Assembly (NCBI GenBank): GCA_023614405.1
Contig: CM042689.1
Span: 310,039,132-310,103,131 of the forward strand
Length of the DNA: 64,000 nucleotides
Source of the DNA: Avena insularis
Taxonomy: Eukaryota; Streptophyta; Magnoliopsida; Poales; Poaceae
Direction: 5' to 3'
The position numbers and the translations under genes are program-made. The notes beneath the pieces are model-generated. The model had not been told where the DNA came from and ran no database searches. It saw only the letters and a program-made list of their open reading frames with translations. The stretch's first letter is position 1; each line of letters starts with the position of its first letter. This document shows positions 45,319 through 54,878 of this stretch, one piece after another.

Positions 45319-48300
45319 TGTAACATCCCTAAAATCATGATTTCAAAGATTGCATATCATTCATGCATGCATATAATTCTGAGATCATTTTCAAACCATT
45401 TTCAAGAAAACAGAAGCACATAGTGCTATCATTTTATGTGAGCAAACTTAAATCAAATGACCATCCTCATTTGAGAGCATAAGTGTTTTAAACCAAGTTT
45501 GTTTGCTTCCTTGTTGATTGGATTGAGTGTGGAGTTTGGACAAAAATATACAAAATAAATATGGTTTCAAAACCATTTTCAAAACATTTCCAAATCAAGT
45601 GCTATAGCACTGTTTATTTTGTTTATTCAAAAGAACCAAGCTTGAACAGAGAGACCACATGTTTCTATGCCTAGAAATATGAATGTTGCACCCTACAAAA
45701 TTCCTGAAAAGATTTGAATTCAAATAGAGTTTGAATTCATTTGAAAATCATTCCAGAAAATCAAATCAGAAATAGAAAAAGAATAAAGAAAAGGAAAAGG
45801 GCCGGCGCTACTATTCCAGCCCAACAGAGAATCCAGCCCAGCTAGCCCACCCGGGTCCCCCCTCTCTTCCTCTCACGCGCGGACGCACCCACAGAGTCGC
45901 TGACGCCCGGACCCTACTCCCTCTCTATTCTATTCGCTGACAAGTGGGCCCTGTCCACGTCACCGTCGTCTTCCCCAAATTTCGCGAAGAACACGTCGCC
46001 GCTGGCCGTTGCTGTGTTGATTCCGCGGCTTAATTGACATTGATTCTCCAGGCGTTTCTTGTCGAGCCCCTGCCTACTTAAACCCCTCCCTCTCGCGGCC
46101 ATTTCCCCTCACTCACCAACCACAGAGCGCCCCCAGGCTGCGAGTATTCCTCGCCGCAACTCCGCTGTTCCGACGACCTCGCCGACGAATTCCGGCGAGC
46201 ACCGTGCCCCCTCTGTCCATGGTTCATGCTATCATGCTCTGCAGCTTCGTGCGCATCTACTGACACCTCCCATTTGCTCGCGCATGGTCTGTAGCCTCGG
46301 CAGCGACAACAACTGAGCGCCGCCGCTCTCTGCTCGAACTCCGGCGACCTCTCCCCGTTAGTACCAGCCGCCCCTTGACCTCTGTTTGATACGCCTAAGA
46401 TCCCCAGTGTCTTGTGCATCTAACGGTGCCCTCCTCTTGTCTTAGCGCGGCTTAGAACATCGCCAACATCGACGAGCCGAAGCCACAGCCGCCAGGGACT
46501 ACTCCGACGAGCAATCGCGGCGCGACCCGGCGCCTTCGCCAACCAGAGACACGTTGAGCTTCACCTCGCCACGGCGGTTCTGGTGTGAATCCTCTCCCCT
46601 CCCCGGGCGACCTAGAACGCCGGCACCGCCACTAACAGAGCGCTCCGCTGCTCGCCGCCGCGCCAGCGCCGCCTGTCTGTGGTCAACTGGACCGTGGCTG
46701 TTAGATGTAGATCTTGCGGTTTAGATTAGAACTTAAACGAAGAGGTACGAGCGCATCTGAGCCACTAGATCTAACTTAAATCCTACGGCTCACAGAGATC
46801 GATCCGCCCGAACCGGTACGGGCCAATAGGAAACAGACGCGTGGCTAGGTTTAGATTTAAAACTGATTTTTGAATCTAATTTATGTTCAAATTTGATTGG
46901 GCTATAACTTTTGATCCCCACGTTAGAATTTGACAAATTTTATACCGTTGGAATCAGGAGAGAAAGCCCTTTCTAAATATGCAATGTGTTTAATGTTTAG
47001 CTTCTGTTAAAAAGGTTTTATTTGCAGAAACATATGTAGGGCTTATTTGAGTATATGAAATGTTTAGGAATTGTTTTTAGTGTTAAATAAATTTGGTTTG
47101 GCAAGTTTTTGACTTGTTTTAGGATTCAGTACAATGCACTTGCTTGGTTGAGTTTTAAAAATCATCACTTAGCATTTTGCATGCATGCATATATTTTTTG
47201 TTTGTTTGTATATGTTTTGTGTGTAATTTGTTGCTACCATTCTTTGTGTAGACTTTGGTGCTAGTGATTGTGATTGTGAAGAGTGCTACTCTCCCAACTA
47301 CCAAGGCAAGTGGTACTTCATGAATATTTCTATCCCTATATTTTATACTAAGCATTAGAAATATTTTGCTAAGTCTTGCATGTTATTATTTTGCATATAT
47401 GCCATGTTGGGAAATCCTAAGTAGTTGTAGAATTGCTAGGAAATTTCTAAGTTAAGTTACTATCTATGCCATGCTTAGCCTAGCTAGTAGCAAACAAGGG
47501 TTGGTGAAACATACATGCTATGATGAAAATATTTCTAAGTCTTTGGACTTTTGTTTTGCTTAATAAAACAACTAAGTCAATGAATCACCTGGGTGGAAAG
47601 GGACTTGATTGGTGGTTTTGGTTGAGTGGTTACACAAGGCCCATGGCTATGGTTTACCTTGTGTATCTCACTTGTGGAAAGCCACCCAGGAACAAAGGGA
47701 TTTTAGAGGCCAAGTGTTGAGAAGCTTCTAGTGCAGCCACTTGGCAATATGGGCTCTGCCTGGACCACATAGGTTGCTAGAACTTAGCCATTTGGACAGT
47801 TGGTGGTAGTGGGAATGATAGGTTGGAGCGCGTCCATTTGGTCTAAGGGAAGGCTTCTGAAAGGTCCTGTCTTGGTGAAACCAAGTCTGGTGGGGAAAGT
47901 GCACAACCTCTGCAGATGGAAAAATCTAAGTACTTAGCCAAGTCCATGGTAATGGACAACTTGAGCATCAAAACATGGAAGCTATCAAGAATCTCCTCAT
48001 CCCAATTTCTAAAGTAAAACTTGTGGGTGAACAAGGGTGAAGGACCTCAATGTCTATTGATGGTTCCTTGGGAAAAGTTTTGACAAAGAAAAACTTAGTG
48101 ATTTCAACTAATAGGAAAAACCTATTTTGAGCAAAGCAAGCCAAGCTACACTTAGCCAAATTTGCATATAGTATCTAGTCCACTTAAAATATACTAAGGT
48201 ATCACTTGCCAATACTATTCCAAAGTATTGACCCACTGTGGCTGTAACTTGTGATGTTGCAGGTTACTCTGATGAGGATTAGGTGTCATGAGTCTACACT

Positions 48301-48535
48301 CAACATGTTTGCCTGTGGGACATGAAGATGAAGACTTATATTTATTTACTTATTCAAACTCTTGTAATAGGCCTGTGGCCTTTGAGTTGTAAAGACTATG
48401 TTTATCTCTGGAATGGATGTAATAATGACCTTTGTATCTGTGTACTTCATCTTAAACTGTGGATGCTAGCAATGATCCAGGGACTAGAATTGCAATCACA
48501 GGGATCCTTTTCCTTTACAAAGGAGGGATCTTACA
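45319..48535 (+). repeat. A3 5' LTR (3217 bp)
   Basis: TGTAACATCC to ATCTTACA. TGGGC/GCCCA cluster near 45805-45860, TATA-like CTACTTAAAC at 46074-46083, C-rich leader, long U5 with the shared block at 46910-46960. The ORFs inside are shared only as nucleotide similarity with other LTRs. No gene. Confidence 0.92.
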
Positions 48536-48537
48536 GA

Positions 48538-48550
48538 TGGTATCAGAGCA
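48538..48550 (+). promoter_or_regulatory. A3 primer-binding site (initiator Met tRNA)
   Basis: TGGTATCAGAGCA two bases after the LTR end; the reverse transcription start for minus-strand cDNA. Confidence 0.9.
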
Positions 48551-48674
48551 CTGTGTTGCCTGTAGGATTATGACCCTAGGATTGGAAACCACTAAGGAAA
48601 AATTTCCACAACTTCTACACTTGTCTATTCTTCTCGTAAACTTTTCTAATCTTCTTTCTCATCTCTATTTGTAG

Positions 48675-49165
48675 ATGAATTCCATCAACGAAGTCGTAAG
48701 GAAAGGACCACTCATGACCATGACTTTGGAGTGTGAGACAGAATTTCCCAAAGCTCTCAAGGACCTCATGGTGGCAATGGAAATACATGGTGCAGCTGTG
48801 TACAAAGGCTTTCCTGTGATGGATGAAGGAGTTGAGTACTGGTGGGTGCAACTTCACTTGTACAAAAACAAGGAAGACAACCACAAGGAAACAAGATTCT
48901 GCATGTACACCAACACTATAGTGCACACCACATTCTTTGAGTCAGCAAGGGATGCAGCTTGGAGGACTATCAAAGAACTTAGTGCAAGAGTCAAGTGCAG
49001 AATGCTCAACCTCCAAAATGACTTAAAGAAAGAGAAGGAACATACCCAAGAGTTGGAAGCTACCAAGACATTATAGACTTAGTGATGGAATCATGTGAAC
49101 AAGATAGGATAATTGCTTCTAGAAATATTGTGTTAGCCAACAGATCCAGTGAGATAGGATTGTAA
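48675..49165 (+). pseudogene. A3 extra ORF y
   Basis: Homologue of the A2 ORF at 33435-33941: MNSINEVVRKGPLMTMTL, YWWVQLHLYKNKEDNHK, SARDAAWRTIKEL. The reading frame is intact for 133 codons, then small deletions around 49065-49085 give TAG 49074-49076; the remaining homology ends at a TAA near 49165. Differences from A2 in the first 120 residues are mostly conservative, which hints that the protein was under constraint in the lineage. Function unknown. Confidence 0.72.
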
Positions 49166-49354
49166 ACATACTTCGTTAGTTGGACCACCACTTATCACCT
49201 TATTTTCCAAATGTTGCTTTAAAATAAGATTGAACCTTGATTGTTGTAATGGATCCATGTATACCTTGACTTGTGTGTTTTGATATGCATGTCATGCTTT
49301 GCCTTGTGTTTCATTTTAGTTTGTGTTGTTCTAACTTTTCTATCTTATAAATAG

Positions 49355-50164
49355 ATGCCTACTGTTACCATCAACACTGTTGAGGAGTTCCAGGTTACTC
49401 GCTTTGGTCCTCGTATTGTTGAGCTTACCACCTTGCTCAATCTCCCTCTTCCTACCATCATGGTGCTTCCCCTCACCAAGTTTGAGAGGAAAGATCTCTG
49501 GGGCTTCAAGGTCAACCAGCCCGGACGCCAGACAGAGCCTACCACGGAGGCCATCGTCTTCAAGCTCATGCATGATGACTGGGAGAGAGGCCTTGAGGTA
49601 GTGATGCAGGATCTGATTGGACGTCTACTGGGGAGACACTCCCGACAGGTTAGAGGTACTCACTTCCACGTCTTCGGTAGACGTGATGAGGATGGAGAGT
49701 CCATTGACTTCGAGGACGATTCGAGGGACACAGCAGAGCTGATTCGTCTGTATCTCCAGGACTTAGAATCTCTCATTAGGCACGTGGACACCGACAGGAC
49801 CAACGTCATGCTCAGCAATGACAAACTTCAGGTGCAGCTTTGCGAGAAGGACAAGCTCTTCGCGGAGCAAGATGAGATAGTCAAGGAGATGGAGGCAAAG
49901 TTCGAGAGCCAGGACAGGAAGTTCAAGAGTCAGGAGAAGCGAGTCCAGGATAGAAACAAGAAGATCCGGGACATGACTGAAGAACTGCAGTCCAAGGACT
50001 TCGAGCTCGAGCAGCAGCAAACGGTGATTGAGAGGCTTCGTTCCTAGAAGAGGGCTCTCAAAGCCAAGATAGAGACCTTGACCACTAGTGTTGAGGAATA
50101 CAAGACCGTGATGGAGAACACAGGTCTTACCTTTGTCGAGGAGGAGGTTGATGTCGAGGAGTAG
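49355..50164 (+). pseudogene. A3 extra ORF x (coiled-coil protein)
   Basis: Homologue of the A2 ORF at 32423-33232. Starts MPTVTINTVEEF, globular part with KFERKDLWGFKV and TEAIVFKLMHDDWERGLEVV, then FGRRDEDGESI and a long charged coiled coil (KDKLFAEQDEIVKEMEAKF onward). TAG 50045-50047 replaces the CAG of A2; the frame would continue to TAG 50162-50164 (Glu-rich C-terminus). It lies about 230 bp before gag. Not gag, pol or env; no membrane segment. Function unknown. Confidence 0.75.
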
Positions 50165-50392
50165 ATTTGACTACTCATTTATCATTTATTATCGTACTTG
50201 TTGTTTGAGAACTTGTTATTGACCATCCGACATGTGGATGGCTTGCTACTTGTGTGTTTTACTTTGTGAACTTGTTATCTTGTTGTTGAACTCTTATCCT
50301 TTTGTTGCATGCTTTGTGATTGTTTATGTGATGTATTGTGCATGAAAGCATCTATGGGTATCTCATTCTTATCTCTATTGAACAAACCACAG

Positions 50393-50508
50393 ATGCCTCC
50401 CCGTCGTGCAAACCCCAACCCCAACAACAACATCACTCCAGAAATGCAACAAATGATGACCGCTCAAACTCAGCTGATGCAGATGATGACGATGTTCATC
50501 CAGAACCA

Positions 50509-50557
<49 letters not shown>

Positions 50558-52726
50558 AACAACAATAACAACAACAACAACCCACCGGGTTTTGATATGT
50601 TCACCAGGTTCTTGAGATTGAGGCCAGCAAAGTTCTCAGGGACGACTGATCCCATGGTGGCCAATGACTGGCTACGCTCAGTAAACAAGGACTTGGTAAC
50701 CGTGGGTTGTACTGATGCTGAAAAGGTCAGATTTGCAGCACATTTGCTGGAAGGACCAGCCGCCACTTGGTGGGACAACTTCCAGATTACCACTCCCGTA
50801 GAAGATGTGACATGGGCAATCTTTGAGGATGGCTTTCGTACTGCTCACATCTCATCCGGAGTGATGAGTCTGAAAAAGAAAGAGTTCCATAATTTGAAGC
50901 AGTGCCACCGCAGCATGGCTGAATATATTGAGGAGTTCAACAATCTGGCGCGTTATGCACCGGATGAAGTTGACACCGATGCTAAGAGAAAGGAAAAATT
51001 TCTTGAAGGCTTGAATGATGAGCTGAATCTGCAGTTGGCTGTGGCCTATGTTCCCACTTATCAGTCTCTCTGTGACAAGGCTACTATTTTGGAGAACAAA
51101 ATGAAGCAAGTTGAGAGTAGAAAGAGAAAGCACTCCGACAAGCACAGCTCGGGATCGTCTCACAAACGTTCCCACTATGATGATAGCGGAAGCTCAGGAT
51201 CCCACAAGCATGGGAAATTCAACAAGCACCACAACCACAACTGTCATGACAACAAGCATCATCGCAGTCATGACAACGACAAGTACAAGAACCACAAGAG
51301 TGGACATAAGAGCCACCACAGTGGTAATGGAAGTGGAAGTGGAAGTCAGCCTGTTAAGAGAGACATTAGTCAGGTTGAATGCTTCAAATGCAAGAAGATG
51401 GGGCATTATGCAAATGACTGCCCAGAAAAGAAAGTTGAAGGACCCAACAAGCCCAACCCTTTTCAGAAGGGACAGGTGAACCACATCAGCATGGAGGAGG
51501 TCTATGAGGAGCCTGATGCTGTTGCTGGTAAGTTCAGACTCAATTCCATTCCAGCATTTGTTCTTTTTGATACTAGAGCATCGCATTCATTCATATCAAA
51601 AGAATTTGTTGATAGAAATGGGTTTCCAACTGAAAACATTGGGTGTCCAATAAAAGTTAGTTCTCCTGGAGGAGATATGATAGTAAGTCTTGGATGCCGG
51701 GATCTAGTAATAGAGTTTGGAAAGCATAAATTTCCAATGAGTCTGATAATCCTAGATTCCCAAGGACTGGACGTTATATTGGGAATGGATTGGATGGCTA
51801 AGTATGAAGGAGTACTAGATTGTGCTAATCGCACTGTTGCACTCACAACCCCGGAAAGAAAACGGATTAAATTCAAGTTCAACTTTGAATCAAAAGGAAG
51901 TAAGCTTAATTCTCTTAAGGGGGTTAGCATTGATAGTGTGCCAATTGTGAGTGAATATCCGGATGTGTTTCTGGAAGAATTACCGGGAATGCCACCAGAT
52001 AGAGATGTGGATTTTCCGATAGATTTGGTACCAGGATCTGGACCAATAGGAAAGAGACCCTATAAGATGTCAGTGGATGAACTGAAAGAGCTCAAGAAAC
52101 AACTTGGAGAACAGTTGCAGAAAGGATTTATTCAACCAAGTTCTTCATCTTGGGGAGCCCCAGTCTTGTTTGTGGAGAAGAAAGATAGAAGTCAAAGGTT
52201 ATGCATAGATTACCGTTCACTCAACAAGGTGACTATCAAAAACAAATACCCTTTGCCTAGAATCAATGACTTGTTTGATCAGCTAGAAGGAGCTTGTGTG
52301 TTCTCAAAGATTGATCTCCGGTCAGGTTATTTTCAACTCAAGATAAGGGAACAAGACATACCTAAAACAGCTTTCACTACAAGGTATGGATTGTATGAGT
52401 ATACCGTAATGCCTTTTGGTTTGACCAATGCTCCAGCATACTTCATGAATATGATGAACAAAGTGTTCATGGAATTCCTTGACAAGTTTGTTGTCATTTT
52501 CATCGATGACATTTTGGTCTACTCCAAGAGCAAAGAAGAGCATGAAGGACATTTGCGTTTGATACTTGAGAAGTTAAGAGAGCATAAACTTTATGCTAAA
52601 TTCAGCAAGTGTGAATTCTGGTTGAATGAAGTTGGATTTCTTGGACATGTTATGACAAAGGATGGTGTAGCAGTTGATCCTGCTAAAGTTTCACCAGAAT
52701 CGAATGGGAATCTCCCAAGTCCATGA
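50393..52726 (+). pseudogene. gag-pol: A3 gag, protease and reverse transcriptase
   Basis: ATG 50393-50395 (MPPRRANPN) fits the gag start in A2 and B3; an upstream in-frame ATG at 50309 is less likely. Order: poly-Asn tract, capsid ([17 protein letters not shown]), His-rich linker, CCHC knuckle intact at 51380-51421, protease, RT. The protease motif reads D-T-R (51569-51577), losing the essential Gly. RT FIDD is at 52499-52510. A frameshift at about 52690 ends the ORF; the RT thumb continues in another frame to KKRLV and TGA 52891-52893. Confidence 0.92.
50506..50580 (+). repeat. AAC microsatellite in A3 gag
   Basis: An almost pure (CAA/AAC)n run with two ATA interruptions, read in frame as about 25 Asn residues. 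Same place as in A2. Confidence 0.92.
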
Positions 52727-53417
52727 AAGAGGTTCGTAGTTTCCTTGGCTTAGCAGGTTACTACCGAAGGTTCATTGAGAATTTCTCTAAGGTAGCTAAG
52801 CCCATGACGGAATTGCTAAAGAAAGACAGGAAGTTTGCTTGGTCTGAAGGTTGTGAACTCAGTTTTCAGGAATTGAAGAAGAGACTTGTGTGACACCGTC
52901 TTGTGTACGCAGTTGGAAAAAGATTTCCAAGTATATTGTGATGCATCTCATCGTGGTTTGGGTGCGATTTATGCAAGACGGTAAAGTTGTGGCGTATGCC
53001 TCGAGACAACTCAAAACTCATGAAGTAAACTATCCTACTCATGATTTATAGTTAGCCTCTGTTGTCCATGCACTAAAGACATGGAGACACTATCTTTTGG
53101 GAAAACGTTGTGAAGTGTTCACAGATCACAAAAGTTTGAAGTATATATTTACCCAGAAGTAAATTAATATGAGACAAAGAAGATGGCTAGAACTCATCAA
53201 GGACTATGACTTAAGTTTGCAATACCACCCCGGTAAAGCAAATGTTGTAGCAGATGCTCTAAGTCGTAAGGTTTTTGTGAATGGCCTTACCAAAGGAGAA
53301 TTGCCAGATGATTTGTGTGCCAAATTCAGAAAACTCAGATTGGAGATTGTGCCTGAAGGACATCTCATGTCTTTGGATGTTCAACCCACTTTGTTGGACA
53401 AGATCAAAGAAGCCTAG
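52727..53417 (+). pseudogene. pol: A3 RT thumb and RNase H remnant
   Basis: RT connection ([13 protein letters not shown]) up to TGA 52891-52893, then RNase H with several breaks. YCDASH is followed by a deletion around 52963-52975. The codon for the catalytic Glu in D-L-E-L-A is a stop (TAG near 53049). Another stop lies in the KEI motif (53158-53162). TDHKSLKY is intact. The final open part ends at TAG 53415-53417. No functional RNase H can be made. Confidence 0.85.
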
Positions 53418-54866
53418 AAGATTGATAGGGAAATCGAAGAGATTAAAGAAAAGATTGGCAAAGGAAAAGCCAAAGGGTTCCGTGAAGACGAACAGGGTAC
53501 TTTATGGCATGGGAAACGTATCTGTGTTCCACAAGATCCGGAGTTGCGGAAACTGATTTTACAAGAAGCACACAACTCACCGTATTCCATTCATCCGGGT
53601 AACACCAAAATGTACATGGACATGAAAGAAAGATTTTGGTGGAATAATCTCAAGAAGGACATCGCCGAACATATTGCTTTTTGTGATGTGTGTAGTAGAG
53701 TGAAAGTGGCACATCAGAAACCAGCAGGTTTGCTTCAACCACTACCTATTCCTGATTGGAAGTGGGACAAGATTGGTATGGATTTCATTACCGGATTACA
53801 AAGGACCAGGTCAGGATATGATTCTATATGGGTAGTAGTAGATCGCCTAACTAAAGTGGCTCATTTCATACCCGTGAAGACAACATATACAAGTGCTAAG
53901 TTAGCCAGAATCTACATGAGTAGAATTGTATGTATACATGGAGTGCCCAAGAGTATTGTGTCTGATAGGGGAACTCAATTCACTTCCCATTTTTGGAGAC
54001 AGCTACATGAGTCATTGGGAACGAGGTTGGAATTCAGTACTGCTTTTCATCCTCAATTTGATGGACAAACGGAAAGGACTAATCAGATTCTTGAAGACAT
54101 GTTGAGGGCATGTGCCCTAGACTATGGAGCCAGTTGGGATGAAAGTCTGCCTTACGCAGAATTTTCTTATAACAACAGCTATCAAGCCAGCATTAAGATG
54201 GCACCATTTGAGTTTCTCTACGGAAGAAAATGTACCACCCCATTGTTATGGAATGGTGTGGGAGAAAGAAGTTTATTCGGGCCAGATCTTATCAAAGAAG
54301 CCGAAGAGAAGGTCAAGTTGGTTAAGGACAGGTTGAAGATAGCACAGTCCCGACAGAAGAGCTACGCAGATCCTAAGCGTAGAGAAGTCGCCTACGAAGT
54401 TGGTGATAGAGCTTATCTTAGAGTGTCACCACTTCGTGGAGTGAAGAGGTTTGGAGTCAAAGGGAAGTTGGCCCCAAGATATGTTGGACCGTTCAAGATT
54501 CTGGGTCGCAAAGGAGAAGTTGCCTATGAAATTGAACTGCCAGAATCTCTGTCAGCTGTCCATAATGTGTTTCATGTGAGTCAACTTAAGAAATGTCATC
54601 CGGAAATGGAAGAAACTTCTTTGAAGGATACTGTACCTTTGGAGGAGGTTCAATTGGAAAGTGATCTCACTTATGAAGAGAAGCCTATCAAAATTCTTGA
54701 GACTGCAGAAAGAGACACACGGACTAAGACTATCAAGTTCTGCAAAGTGCAGTGGAATCATCATTCCGAAGAGGAAGCAACATGGGAAAGAGAAGATGAT
54801 CTTCGGAAAGACCACCCTCACCTATTTGCTAGCCAATCCAAATCTCGAGGGCGATATTCACCTTAA
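53418..54866 (+). CDS. pol: A3 integrase with chromodomain, open throughout
   Basis: Uninterrupted 482-codon stretch with linker, HHCC zinc finger ([17 protein letters not shown]), DDE core (GMDFITG, VSDRGTQF, DGQTERTNQ; the Thr before DGQ is Phe), GPF motif RYVGPFKIL and a C-terminal chromodomain ([16 protein letters not shown]). The stop is TAA 54864-54866, inside the polypurine tract. As part of the polyprotein it lacks its own start; the first internal ATG is 53544. It is the only complete integrase in the window. Confidence 0.88.
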   Translation, partial: KIDREIEEIKEKIGKGKAKGFREDEQGTLWHGKRICVPQDPELRKLILQEAHNSPYSIHPGNTKMYMDMKERFWWNNLKKDIAEHIAFCDVCSRVKVAHQKPAGLLQPLPIPDWKWDKIGMDFITGLQRTRSGYDSIWVVVDRLTKVAHFIPVKTTYTSAKLARIYMSRIVCIHGVPKSIVSDRGTQFTSHFWRQLHESLGTRLEFSTAFHPQFDGQTERTNQILEDMLRACALDYGASWDESLPYAEFSYNNSYQASIKMAPFEFLYGRKCTTPLLWNGVGERSLFGPDLIKEAEEKVKLVKDRLKIAQSRQKSYADPKRREVAYEVGDRAYLRVSPLRGVKRFGVKGKLAPRYVGPFKILGRKGEVAYEIELPESLSAVHNVFHVSQLKKCHPEMEETSLKDTVPLEEVQLESDLTYEEKPIKILETAERDTRTKTIKFCKVQWNHHSEEEATWEREDDLRKDHPHLFASQSKSRGRYSP

Positions 54867-54876
54867 GGGGGTTAGA
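54865..54876 (+). promoter_or_regulatory. A3 polypurine tract
   Basis: AAGGGGGTTAGA, overlapping the pol stop codon, two bases before the 3' LTR. Confidence 0.82.
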
Positions 54877-54878
54877 TT

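Noticed and set aside
50309..50392. Upstream ATG extending A3 gag by 28 codons
   Set aside because: A2 and B3 gag both begin at MPPR; the additional residues are not supported there and look like leader sequence.
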